Assembly (NCBI GenBank): GCA_014621425.1
Contig: JAANBB010000092.1
Location: 47,338 to 111,337, forward strand
Direction: 5' to 3'
Length of the DNA stretch: 64,000 bases
DNA from: Cylindrodendrum hubeiense
Taxonomy: Eukaryota; Ascomycota; Sordariomycetes; Hypocreales; Nectriaceae
The notes below the pieces were generated by a model that saw only the letters and a list, made by a program, of their open reading frames with translations, was not told where the DNA came from and did not search any database. Positions 11,100-22,197 of the stretch are shown here, piece by piece. The position numbers and the translations under genes are program-made. Each line of letters begins with the position of its first letter. The stretch's first letter is position 1.

Positions 11100-12128
11100 A
11101 TGTCTGGTTCATCGGTATTTCTTCTGGGCCCCGGCTTTATTGGCGGCGAGATTCTTGAGCTTCTCCTTCAAGAGAAGTACGTGGTGACGACTCTCGTTCG
11201 TCGTGAGTCTGCCCGCTCCGCTTTCCACGACCGCGGCGTCAGCACTGTTTTGGGAACTCTAGACGACGAAGACATTATTGCGCAGCAAGTCGCTAAGAGT
11301 GACATTGTGTTTCACACTGCAACTGCCGATCATCTCTTGTCTGCCCAAGCTGTCTTGGCCGGCATCAAGCAGCGCGCCGACAAGGGCCAACAGACAATCT
11401 ACATCCACACAAGCGGTGCCAGCCTACTAGGTGACGACTCTGCCGGCGCATTCCTCAGCGATGTAGTGTTCGATGATGAGAAGCCCGAAGGTATCGACGC
11501 TCTTCCAGACACGGCACCGCATCGCCTAATCGACCTGGCTATTGTGCGCGGACGCACAGTACTGGGCACAAAGGCAAAGATTGCAATCATGATACCGCCT
11601 GTGATCTATGGCGTGTCTCCTCGCGACAACCGACTTTCAATCCAGATAACCACCATGGTACGATACGCCATCAAGCACGGCTACGCTGGTCACGTCGGGG
11701 AGGGCCTCTCGTCATGGAATCAGGTCCACGTCAAAGACTTGGCGCGGGGGTACATGACAGTACTACACTGGCTGGATCGAACCTCCCCTGACGATGTTCT
11801 CGTCAACCCTTATTGGTTCTGCGAGAATGGCGAGGAGTTGTCGTGGCATGATGCCGCTGCCGAGATTGGGCGTGCACTGCACAAAGAGGGTCGCATTCAG
11901 ACGGCCCAGACAAAAGCTATTCCTCCGGACAATTATGGAGATCTCTTTGGCACATATTCCGAGGTAGTAGTGGGATCAAATTCGAGAAACAGGGCCAATC
12001 GGTTGCGGAAGTTGGGTTGGGAGGCCAGGGAAAAGAAGTCGCTGGCATCCTTGGTTGAGGATGAAATCCCGTTGATTCTACAAGAGACTGGACCATTCAA
12101 TGGCTACGAGAAGACCGTGGCGTCTTAG
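11100..12128 (+). CDS. NAD-dependent epimerase/dehydratase-like protein (extended SDR)
   Basis: 342 aa, one exon. The N-terminal Rossmann motif is VFLLGPGFIGGEILELL, a GxGxxGG-type dinucleotide loop. HTSGAS gives the usual strand-5 serine region, and PPVIYGVSP is the substrate-side PxxxYG motif of extended SDRs. The expected YxxxK pair is not clear: the corresponding stretch reads APHRLIDLAIVRG, as in a fungal subgroup of unknown activity. It resembles the product at 22198-23358 in layout, so the window carries two members of this subgroup. Substrate unknown; likely a cytosolic oxidoreductase of a secondary or xenobiotic pathway. Confidence 0.82.
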   Translation: MSGSSVFLLGPGFIGGEILELLLQEKYVVTTLVRRESARSAFHDRGVSTVLGTLDDEDIIAQQVAKSDIVFHTATADHLLSAQAVLAGIKQRADKGQQTIYIHTSGASLLGDDSAGAFLSDVVFDDEKPEGIDALPDTAPHRLIDLAIVRGRTVLGTKAKIAIMIPPVIYGVSPRDNRLSIQITTMVRYAIKHGYAGHVGEGLSSWNQVHVKDLARGYMTVLHWLDRTSPDDVLVNPYWFCENGEELSWHDAAAEIGRALHKEGRIQTAQTKAIPPDNYGDLFGTYSEVVVGSNSRNRANRLRKLGWEAREKKSLASLVEDEIPLILQETGPFNGYEKTVAS

Positions 12129-13666
12129 GGTTTAATGGTATTTGAGTTGTTGTATCAAGGGGCTTGGTAGTCGATAGGATTGATCACTTATAATATCTAT
12201 TGATGGACGTCACGTTAAAGGGCTCACTTTGTGGGAGAGCCACCCTTAATATTAGCACCAGATCACATATAAGATACGCAACCAAGTATTTAACTCTTCA
12301 ACAATTAGTATTGCGGTATCCTAATCCATTCCCTGTCAGAAATGTGTCATAATCAGACGTCGTCTTCGGTTGGCCGCTCCGTCACCGGCTCTTGAGATTT
12401 CTTGCAAGACAGGTTGTGGCCCATAATACCGTCCATTTTCCGTTACCCAGTATATATAATGTCTAAGATCTACTACAAATTTAGAAACGAAACTAGTCTT
12501 GAAGCAGTCGTACAACCTCACTCGCCACACAGCAGCTTGGTCAACTAATGCAAAACAGAGGAGACTACTGTGATCAGTGTTACTCTTCGATCTCACTGTG
12601 AATACAAATAATATGAAGAAGCATAATATAGCATAAATTAATGAATCAAGATTAGACATCTCTCAAGACTCCTCAATTAGTTCATTCCATCCCTGGAATT
12701 CTTATTTCCTGGACCGGACTAGACCATTTGACGAGCTCCACTATGTACGGCGATCCATCAGATAACGAATAAAATTTGGGTCTTCCGGCCAATAACATGC
12801 TTGTTGCGTCGACAATAAACAACGCTATTTGAAGCATTGATGTTGCTACTGCGATGCTCGTGACGCTCGCCAGCTCCCGACTAAAGCCCTGCCTGAGATA
12901 AAGAATCAAGCTTTAGTAACCGATTATGACCGATCGAGCAAGAAATGGCCGATAGCTCTTATCGGACCGATAGGCCGGTTTGGGAAGTTAACTAGCATGT
13001 ACTACGTTGTAGCAAAGGCGGGGGTAGCTTCGCGGTAAGCTGCTTACCCAGTTGAGGTAAAAGATTGCAACAACACGGGGATGGCCCAATGGAGTGACGT
13101 TTCAAATGAAAGAGCAATAATTCTCCACATGATATCTTCCCGATGGACGGTTTCCCCAGACCCCGCACGTGAACCATCCACTCCAAGTGGACCTCGGCGT
13201 GACTGAGCCGATATCTTTATTAATTCAAGGTGCTAAGTCGTTCACCGCGTTGATGGCTAGCTGGGGCGGGGAGGTTTCTTGCGAGCCCCGACGGCCGAGA
13301 GCCTCCGCCTCCCTTAACATCTTTGCTTACGCATGCGCTAGTATGAAGAAGCACCGCCGTCTAATGGATCCCGCTTTTATATGCAGGCTCACTTTTGCTG
13401 CCTATTGAGGAAGGCGATAAGAAAGGTATTTATCTACATTATCCGGCAATCTACCAAACTAGCTCCCTGGACTCACGATACGCAGGTATATATTGAGCAG
13501 CCAAGCATAAAAGTAAAGCTATGTTTCCTACCTAATCAGGTGTCTTCTACCCAAGTAGCCAGTCACTCCAGTGGCTATGTTCACGTTGCCTCTTCTTTCG
13601 CCTTCGCCTCTACAGTAGTCAGTCTGCGCGAGCATCGGCTCTCCGTCTCCTTCGTACACCGCCACC
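12129..13666. other. Long intergenic stretch, no convincing gene
   Basis: 1,538 bases. Minus-strand frames at 12336-12659 and 12682-12909 encode hydrophobic peptides but have no recognised motif and I could not join them into a gene. The right end is the promoter of the permease at 13667. Confidence 0.4.
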
Positions 13667-15175
13667 ATGGAAGAAATTAATATCGACGACAAGCAGTTGG
13701 CTCAGTTGGGACATGGGCAATCATTCAAACGTCAATTTAGTCGCTGGACTATGCTGGGGCTGGCGTTTGCTATCCTTAACTCATGGACTGCCCTTGCCTC
13801 CTCTCTCTCCCTGGCTCTACCTTCTGGCGGCCCGGTTGGTATCATTTGGGGACTGGTCACCGCTGGAGTTTGCAATCTGTCGCTTGCAGCCAGTCTCGCC
13901 GAGTTTCTCTCAGCTTACCCCACCGCTGGTGGCCAATACCACTGGGTAGCCATGATTGCGCCAGAGCCGCTCAAAGCGTCGCTTTCTTGGGTGACAGGGT
14001 GGATCAATATGTCAGGATGGATTGCTCTTGTGGCCACAAATAGCTCTCTCGCCAGCACCCTCATCATCAACATCATCTCCCTGGTATACCCTAGCTACCA
14101 GTTCTACCGATGGCATCAATTTCTTATATACCTGGGAATCACTTTCATCGCCTTCTTTATCAACACCTTTCTACACAAACTTCTGCCACATATCAACGGG
14201 TTCGCCCTTGTGTGGAGCATCGTGGGATTCTTCATCCTTTCCATCACGCTATTGGCCTGCGCAGCGCCCGATTACGCAACCGGAGAATACGTGTTTACTC
14301 ACTTTATCAACACGACCGGATGGCCAGACGGAATTGCGTGGCTATTGAGTCTCCTTCAGGGTGGCTTAGGCCTGACCGGATTTGATGCTGTGGCACACAT
14401 GATTGAGGAAATCCCCAACGCAGCCATTGAAGGACCGAAGATCATGCTGTACTGCCAATACATCGGCATCGGGACTGGTTTCTTATTTCTGACCGTCATT
14501 CTTTTCGTTTCCGGAGGGCTGAAGAACGCCACGACAATCATCACGTCCCCTGCAGGCCCTTTGCTTGAGATATTTTACTTGGCGACAAGCAACAAAACAG
14601 GCGCCGTGTGTCTTCTCATGTTCCCATTGCTTTGTTTAGTACTGGCCGGTACTGCCGTTCTGACGACTTCATCTCGAATGGTCTTTGCCTTTGCTCGCGA
14701 TGGGGGACTTCCAGCATCCGCGATTTGGTGGAAGATCCACCCTACTCTAGGTGTACCGTTGAATGCCATTTATCTGAATGTCGCCATTGTCGTCATCTTT
14801 GGCTGCATCTTCCTCGGGTCAACGGTCGCGTTCAATGCCATTGTCGCATCATCTGTCGTGGCTCTCGGGTTGAGTTACGGCATTCCCATCGCCTTACATG
14901 TTGCATACGGACGAACTAGGTTACCGGAGAGGGCCTTTTCAATGCCTGGATGGCTAGGCTGGACTACCAACATCATCGGCCTTGCGTATACCATTGTCAC
15001 CAGCGTACTGTTCTTGTTTCCACCGGCATTGCCCGTAACTGGGACAACCATGAATTACTGTATCGTTGCATTTGCCATCATCATTGTTATTTCTCTCATC
15101 CAGTGGATTGTGGATGGGAGGAAAAACTATCGAGGACCCCGGATTACAATTGGTGAGCAAGAGCTTCAAGACTAA
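13667..15175 (+). CDS. APC-superfamily permease (choline/GABA/amino-acid type)
   Basis: 502 aa, intronless, with about 12 hydrophobic segments. The N-terminus (FSRWTMLGLAFAILNSWTAL) is the TM1 signature of fungal choline/GABA permeases of the amino-acid/choline transporter family. AEFLSAYPTAGGQYHWVA is the conserved TM2-TM3 loop, and GFDAVAHMIEEIPNA is the TM6-TM7 motif. SRMVFAFARDGGLP occurs in the TM8-TM9 region. It would import a quaternary amine or amino acid across the plasma membrane; the exact substrate is not visible. The start at 13667 sits in a good context (CCACCATGG). Confidence 0.9.
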   Translation: MEEINIDDKQLAQLGHGQSFKRQFSRWTMLGLAFAILNSWTALASSLSLALPSGGPVGIIWGLVTAGVCNLSLAASLAEFLSAYPTAGGQYHWVAMIAPEPLKASLSWVTGWINMSGWIALVATNSSLASTLIINIISLVYPSYQFYRWHQFLIYLGITFIAFFINTFLHKLLPHINGFALVWSIVGFFILSITLLACAAPDYATGEYVFTHFINTTGWPDGIAWLLSLLQGGLGLTGFDAVAHMIEEIPNAAIEGPKIMLYCQYIGIGTGFLFLTVILFVSGGLKNATTIITSPAGPLLEIFYLATSNKTGAVCLLMFPLLCLVLAGTAVLTTSSRMVFAFARDGGLPASAIWWKIHPTLGVPLNAIYLNVAIVVIFGCIFLGSTVAFNAIVASSVVALGLSYGIPIALHVAYGRTRLPERAFSMPGWLGWTTNIIGLAYTIVTSVLFLFPPALPVTGTTMNYCIVAFAIIIVISLIQWIVDGRKNYRGPRITIGEQELQD

Positions 15176-16225
15176 GTGAGAAAGGTCATGTAAACCTCTG
15201 TTCCTTATTGTTTGCAGAAGATTTACGTCTCATCTGGGCAACCGGCTTTATTCTGAGTCTGGATAGACCCTATGGCTTGCTTATTGTATCAACTTTCTGT
15301 ATCATCATATAAATTCATGGATAATACGCTGTGGGTTTTGTGCATTCAAGTTTTAAGCATTACCTATTCATCAATATTTGAATGGGCCTTTGTTAATTGA
15401 TATGTCGTCTCCCTGATCCTCTACCTTAGATCCCAGTAGCTCTACGCTCCGTAGACACCATCTCTGATTTAACTCCGCTACGCCAGGTTGACACAAGCGG
15501 CGAATGTATGAAGGCTAACGGTCAGAGTATCTTCCAAGCCAATCCACCCATGGGATGTTTTTTGAGGCTGACATGACGGTGGCACTCGTTGTAACCGTGC
15601 TGGCCACCCTCTTGGCTGGACTGAAAGATAAGATCAACGCCGGCCAGGAGGTGGCCTAGACGAGTACAATCAGTACCTTAGGCTTAGGTGGACTGGGGGA
15701 CAGGTTGGGAGCCTTGGTGGGTCTTTTGAAACGTATCTAGGCATGATACACCAAAGGAGTGTAGCTGCAAACAAGGGCCAGCGGAGACTAGCCATCGAAG
15801 GGAATAAACAAGGTTCGAAATTACACGCTTGCCAACGAGTCAGCTATCCCAAACCTACCTATGACAAGGCTAATGCATGACCCAGGAAGAAAGTAAATGT
15901 GGCAGCCATCCCATCTATGATACCAAGCTGTGTAAAGGTGAAGCCATTTTCGTCAGCACTTGGAGACAAGTCACAACTATACAAACACGCAGACCAACCG
16001 CTCACAGCCTTCGCGGGAAGTCTTAGTTTATCCAATCAATCAGGCTCTAGTGGATACCAGGTTTGAGCTACTCCGCGACAAGACAGCTTTGAATGCCACA
16101 CACAGACACCTTTTGGGATTGGTAAGTTTGACTAAATTATGGTTCTTGGAGCTGGAGGTCTTGGGGTCAGGATCCACTAGAGCTGTTGGCAGACACTTCA
16201 AGCCATCTGCATAAGCGAGCATGCA
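15176..16225. other. Intergenic, nothing recognised
   Basis: 1,050 bases after the permease. Only short frames without motifs. The bZIP tandem duplication begins at about 16226. Confidence 0.4.
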
Positions 16226-18652
16226 TCGTCAAAGCCGGAATAGTGGATAAGTTACAGGGCTCTATCCCTTCCAAATAGAATCTCAGAATTTTTAAAACCA
16301 TAACCATGAGAGGCGTGGGCGAATGTGGAGTGAAGTGAATTCTGACATGAAGCTGGGCGATTGATCGGCATCGGCAGCTGGATGAATGGAGCGCTTACTA
16401 GATAGGGCAGCCAACCAGAAAACAATGCAGCCATTTTCTACTGCAACCATCGTATAAGCTTTTCCACTAACAACAGGGAACTGACCTGGAATGATGCTCG
16501 CTTATCTCTAGTATCACATCATTTGAGGCTAGAACTGCCAAGCCGGCACCTTGAGAGCCATCATATGTTTGCCTGATCTACTACATTCTGCCTTGAAGTG
16601 GGGGATACAAAGGAGACGTGGCGTATGTATGAAGCATTCAACGACAAGGAAAAAGCACAATTGGCTAAGATTCTGATGTTGGTTGGGCTTTTAGGGGTCC
16701 AGAAGCGAGGTTGGACAGGCTGGGATGCGGGGGTTAGGCGTTTTAGGGCCCAAAAAGCTGTATAGGCGGCCGACCGAGCAGAAGCCCAATGGACCGATGT
16801 TGGACCGCGGAGCATTTGTGGCTATCGCTGAAGATTACCGGCTCTCGATGGCGGTGGATCGCAGAGGGATCCTGCATCGAGCGAATGAAGACATGAGCAA
16901 GTGGCGGAACAAGATGGCGGAACTCGAAACACGAGGTGGTGGTATGGCATTTGTAGGAGTCAGCCCAAACTCGAGTAATACCAGCCGTCGCCCTGGAACC
17001 GTTGAGGGCCGCATTACTAGCTACTAGTCCCCACACGAAGCTGATGATTTGTGGAGAATCATCCAGGATGATATCCAGGATGCAACTCACGTGAGCGGCC
17101 AAAGTTGCCATACTTCCCTGTTACTAACGTGGGCTCCTGGTGGCGGCGTGGCTAGCACGCTTGCCCATTTGGCGACTTTCTTCATGGAGAGAACACCCAG
17201 GTTCGGGCGGTACTGAGCAATGATAACTGTGCTACACGCGACTTGTATAAGTTCCCCCCATGTCCCTTTGACCGTTCTAGACCTGCGATCGAGATCTCTA
17301 ATCTTCAGAAATTTGCACGCCTATTTTACTGTGTCTACATCATTTTCTGTTGCCAAAGATTCCCCAAAAGCATTGGCCTCTAAAATACCGAGCCAAGTCA
17401 GGCCGAGTCAGGCCAAGCCAGACATAGCAACAAGCAAAGACCCACAACTTGTTCGCCACTCACTATGGACATTCCACACGACGATCCGAATCCCGAGCCA
17501 TGTCACCAATTGATGTCTATTCCCTCACTATCGCCTTCGGACTGTGGCCCCGGAGATTTTAGCACTACTCCACCGGTGAGTGATGGAATTTCTACACCCA
17601 CGCCAGCATTCAGCCCTATACACTCGGCATTAGTGTCATCTGTCCTACTACTACCTCACCCACCCACATTTATCGTACCTGAACCCGTCTGCTAATGCTT
17701 GGCCTTTGGAGTAGTTTGCATTTGAACCCCGGCCTCCACACCTCAACCACCAGCCCACTCATTATTACGGCCAAGGCTTCCACCTCCACCATTCTCAGCC
17801 CACTAGTCCCACTGCGTCTGTCTTCACCTTTGATCTTCAGCAAACCCAACACTACAGGCGACATTACGATGTTAGAAGCTCAATTATACCCTACATCAGC
17901 GACCTCAGAATCAGCGAGGCTTACGACGGTCTCACTCCAGCTCAATCCCGACGAAAGGCTCAGAACCGCACCGCGTATGTCCTTCCCACCGGACTCACCC
18001 AATTTGCTTCCAACTCCGCGGATCTACACTATGAATAACTAATTATCGATTGCAATTCACCGAGCCCTTGCCAGATATAATAATCTTTAGATCTGCTATA
18101 CTAATACTTGGTCACAGTCAACAATCCTTCCGTAAGCGAAGGGAAACGCATATCAAGGCCCTTGAGGCTAGGCTTGTCGACCTAGAAACCACCCGACAGC
18201 AGGTTTCGACTGAAAATGAACATCTTAAGCAGAGCATCAAAAAGGTGGCCACGGAAAACCAAATACTCCGCATCACACCCCAGTTAGGCGATATGCACGA
18301 GCATTCTATCGCTTCAGAGCCGCTCACTGATCTCCAGAGCTTCAACTACTTTGATTTTCACTCTGACGGTATCCAAGGCGAGCTCGATAACAGTACCCAA
18401 GAGGAGATTGATAACAGTCCTTCCTATTCCACCACGTGCGACGATGGCGAGCGCCTCCTATCTGCTGGCGCCACCTGGGATGTGATTATTAACCACGAGC
18501 TCTTTAAAGAGGGTCTTGTGGATGTTGGAGATGTGAGCGAACATCTTGTCGGCTATGCTCACTTCGATGGTCAGGGGCCTCTCTACTCGAAGCGCTGCAT
18601 TCATATGGCTATCGAGCAGAGTGTCATGAGTAAAGCTGATTACCTCCTGTAA
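16226..18652 (+). repeat. Tandem segmental duplication, copy A
   Basis: About 2.43 kb matching copy B (19552-22027). Landmarks occur in the same order in both copies: a CGTCAAAGCCGGA-like stretch, GCTGGGCGATTGAT, GATGCTCGCTTATCT, GCCAAGCCGGCA, TTTTAGGGGTCCAGAAGCGA, AGGCGGCCGACYGAGCAGAAG, then the three-exon bZIP gene with identical intron phases. So the promoter was copied together with the gene. Divergence is substantial, with many substitutions and indels. Confidence 0.85.
17465..18652 (+). CDS. AP-1/Yap-like bZIP transcription factor (copy A)
   Basis: Three exons: 17465-17575, 17715-17974 and 18118-18652. Joins keep frame (phases 0 and 2) and give 301 aa, so this copy is intact. The basic region reads SRRKAQNRTAQQSFRKRRE, containing the Pap1/Yap1 signature NxxAQxxFR. 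A leucine-zipper coiled coil with LEARLVDLE and STENEHLKQ follows. The C-terminal part (SAGATWDVIINHELF...DVGDV...DGQGP...AIEQSV) is shared with copy B and with fungal Yap-like regulators of secondary metabolism and stress. No Yap1-type cysteine-rich redox domain is apparent. Intron positions equal those of copy B. Confidence 0.87.
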
Positions 18653-19551
18653 ATACTGGATGTTGGAGAGTATTAACTAAGGTGTATGTAGAGCTAGATT
18701 TTGAGTGAAATTGATGAATGTAACATCGCCTGTGCAGGTAACAAAATAACAAATTAGAACAAGTCCAAGACTTTTATTAATTTATCGTTGAAATTGTAGA
18801 CACATACAATGGGCCAGCTCAGCTTATGTGTCGTTACCAGTTCCTCTACAGGTAAGTTGAACAGCCAACAACCTTCGACGCGGTCGAGCGTTAGCCCAAA
18901 ACCGATTATGAGGCCCTCGCTGACGTGAACTCCGAATATGAACTATGCTTGTCTGATCAACTCGGAGTGTATAAAAAGATCAAGGGATACATCGACACAC
19001 CAAAGGGCGACACAAAACGTCCAGCGGAAGATTGACCATCCAAGGGAGAGTTTGAGGTCTAAGATATCATAGTTTTCTACACGCCAGTTACGTAGTATTC
19101 ACTCTCTGGATACCTCTAGTTGATCGCAGACACGGAGCCCGTGGCTTGATCGCCAGTGTCCCATCAGGACGTCAATGCCCGACAGGTCATCTCAAAGCTC
19201 GATATACCGTGGCAGAGTTGCGGGGCTCGGGGATGGCAGCAAAAAATTGTTCTCGCTGGCAATTTCCGAAGATATATTCTGCTTGCATTGTGGATAAACT
19301 AACAAGCGGGTGAGTTAGGTCTCAGATGGAATGTGGAACGAGTTAATGGGACCAAGGCCGGACTGAGACAGCCACCAATTTCTTATGGATTTCATTTTCG
19401 TCGGCTCCGTAACAAGGCGTCTATGGTTACCCACTCTCTTCTCGAAATCAACAAAATTGAGCAAGTTGTTGTTCAGGTGATGGAGTGATTTGGAGTCTAA
19501 GGGCAGCCGGAGCCGCTGCAGATCCTTCAACCATCTGAAAGCTCCCACGTG
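18653..19551. other. Spacer between the two duplication copies
   Basis: About 900 bases between the end of copy A and the start of copy B. No gene motif. AT-rich near 18660-18790, as expected for a 3' UTR. Confidence 0.4.
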
Positions 19552-22027
19552 CGTCATCAAAGCGGGAGGATTAGGAACGGCTTGCAGGGTTCCTATGCAT
19601 TCCGAAAATTTCTCACAAATTCTGAAGCCATCACCATGTGTCGTAGTTTTGTAAGCTTAGGGGTGCGTGCGTGTGGAGAGGATGGAGTGAGTTGGCGGAG
19701 TGGAGTGGGGTGCAGTCTGAAATGGTCCCTGGGGCTGGGCGATTGATCTGCAATTATGCATTGGCATGTGGATTGGTGGCTTAATCGACAGGACGGCCAG
19801 ATAGAAGAAATCTGACCTTGTTTTTGTTGGAAAATGGCCTGAGACTTGTCGAGACCGTGCCGCTAACAGATAGCTGGGCTGACTGATTAGAGGGTGATGC
19901 TCGCTTATCTTAATGTCACCTCATCCGAAGCTGCACCGCCAAGCCGGCATCTCGAGAGCCATCGTATGTGCGCCCGGCTGGAAGTGAGCGAGATAAATGA
20001 AAGGGTTCTCTGACGTAGGGCGAAGGATTCGTTGGGAGGGCAAGGCACAATTGGTTGAGCCAGGGTAGGTTTTAGGGGTCCAGAAGCGAAGCTGTACAGG
20101 CGGCCGACTGAGCAGAAGCGGCGGCGTCATGGAGATTGCCGGCTGTCGCTGCAGAACCCCGGCTCTCGACCAGGCTGTCGACGACGGCCAATGGGAGGAG
20201 GGTTACCGGATCTACGGTTCTAAATCGCAGAGCAAAGATGACGCAACGAATCAGGAGATGGCAGCATGACATCCACAGGACCATTTGGTCCGACCCCTGC
20301 AGACCGAGGCTTCGCCCCGAACCTGTAAGACGCGCCGCTCGTCTCCACACCAAGCTGATGCTGTGGATCATCTTGGAGCGTAATTGTCACGTGGAGCGGC
20401 CAAAGTTGCCATCTGCAACCCGCCGACAAGGGTGCGGCAGCTCTGCGTGGGCCGGCTGGAACAGAGGCCCCCGGGACCGTTTTTAGTAAGCTTGACCATT
20501 CCTGTATGGCCTCTAGCCTGAACTTTGCCCACATCTGTCACGGCCGAAGACCGGTATTCCCACGGGAAACGCCGCGATATCGACATTTTGCGCTCTCGTA
20601 TATAATTTCCCCCTCTTTCCCCTTTGTGTTGGCCGTCTTGAGGTCTCCTAGTTCTCGACGATCGCTGCAGTAGCCACCTCTCAACGTACGATCACTGACG
20701 TCCCGACCGTTGCATGCAATTGTGCCCACTTCTGCATCTGGCCTGCCGAATCCCCATCCCTTGTCAAAATACATCCCAAAGAGCACTAGCCTCTGGGCCA
20801 CCAAGTCAGGACAAGTCAAGCAGCGACAGTGACCCACCATCACTCATCACGACTCATCATGGAGTTCCAGTACCAGAGCCCAAGCGCTCAGCCCTACCAC
20901 CAGTTTATGCCCATTCAGTCTCTATCACCCCCTCACTCTGGTGCAGAAGACTTTAGTACCTCGCCACCGGTAAGTTGATGTAGCCTTCCCCCACCGTAAA
21001 TACCAACCCTGTCTTTAAACTCTGGGCTTGCATTTCTCTTCCACCCCAACCCTCACCCATCCTTTCCCTCTCTGCTAATACCGAGTTCTTCTCATAGAAC
21101 CCCTACAAGACTTTGCCTCAGTACCATAACTTCGACTACAGCCAAAGTTATCTCAGCAATCCTACCCTGCCTACCAGTCCCCCTACTCCTCCTGGCGGCC
21201 AGAACACATTTAGCCCTCAGGCCCAACATTACAGCGGAAACTACGGTGTTGGCAACACAATGAACCCATACGTGGGTGACAGTGGAACCAGCGAGGAGAA
21301 CGACCCTCTTACTCCTGCTCAGTCAAGACGAAAAGCCCAAAATCGCGCCGCGTACGTCCTCCTTCTACACTAGACACCCTCTACACTAGACCGCCCGTAT
21401 TTGTTTCCAACTACCTTGCACGGACCGATCCCGGATGCCTGATTTATCGAACTCACCAAGCTCCGTCTGATATGCATAACACTCGTATCCATCATACTAA
21501 TATTCCTGGTTCGTAGTCAACAAGCCTTCCGCAAGCGAAAGGAACGGCATGTCAAGGACCTCGAGGCTAAGCTTGCCGACTTGGAGGCCGCCCAGCAACA
21601 AGTCTCGTTTGAAAACGAGGCCCTGAAGCAGAGTTTACACAAGGTGTCCACCGAAAACAGGATCCTCCGCGCCACCTCCCAAGCGGGTGGCATGCACAAG
21701 CCCTCAATCTCCACAGAGCCAGCCACCGGTGGTCCACGTTTCAACCCCTCGGACTTTTACTCTAATATTCTCCAAGACGAGAAAAACGGGACCCCCTCGC
21801 ACCGCGTCACCACGCATGATGGCGAGCGCCTCCTAAGTGCTGGCGCCACCTGGGACTTGATCATCAACCACAAGCTCTTCAAAAAGGGTATTGTTGATGT
21901 CGGCGACGTGACCGAGCGTCTCAAGCAGTATGCCTACTGCGACGGCCAGGGTCCTGTCTTTTCAGAAAGCTCTGTCATCAAGGCCATAGAGCAGAGCGTT
22001 CTCAGTAAAACCGACGACCTCCTGTGA
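19552..22027 (+). repeat. Tandem segmental duplication, copy B
   Basis: About 2.48 kb matching copy A at 16226-18652 in the same orientation, offset by about 3.3 kb. It contains some 1.3 kb of promoter and 5' flank plus the bZIP gene at 20859-22027. Copy B is richer in G+C across the gene than copy A by eye. Confidence 0.85.
20859..22027 (+). CDS. AP-1/Yap-like bZIP transcription factor (copy B)
   Basis: Three exons: 20859-20969, 21098-21351 and 21517-22027, with in-frame GT-AG joins, giving 291 aa. The N-terminal region is rich in Gln, Pro, Tyr and Ser (residues 1-120). The basic region SRRKAQNRAAQQAFRKRKE carries the Pap1/Yap1 signature NxxAQxxFR and is followed by the zipper (VKDLEAKLADLEAAQ). 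The C-terminal domain matches copy A (SAGATWDLIINHKLF, VGDVTERLKQY, AIEQSVLSKTDDLL). This product is closer to the common family sequence than copy A, which suggests it retains the ancestral role. Nuclear regulator of stress or secondary-metabolite genes, by family. Confidence 0.9.
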
Positions 22028-22197
22028 GCGCTGAGTGACATGAGTGACAGGATTGGAGAAAATTTAGCAAGGCGCACATGGAATTATGACATCGAGGACC
22101 GGTTAAGATACCCGCCTCTGGGACGGCGTTGTATGAATATGTTGTTTTACTACTACCTTAGACTAAAATGGCAGCAATGATCTCAGTTGAGATTGGA

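Noticed and set aside
12336..12909. Two hydrophobic minus-strand frames as a possible small membrane gene
   Set aside because: No in-frame splice join and no recognised family; intergenic AT-rich sequence gives such frames easily.
15960..17111. Short frames upstream of bZIP copy A
   Set aside because: They lie in the duplicated promoter region and are not conserved as frames in copy B.
17465..18652. Copy A of the bZIP duplication as a pseudogene
   Set aside because: At first the long frames looked shifted against copy B, but correct splice sites restore one 301-aa frame with the full basic region and zipper.
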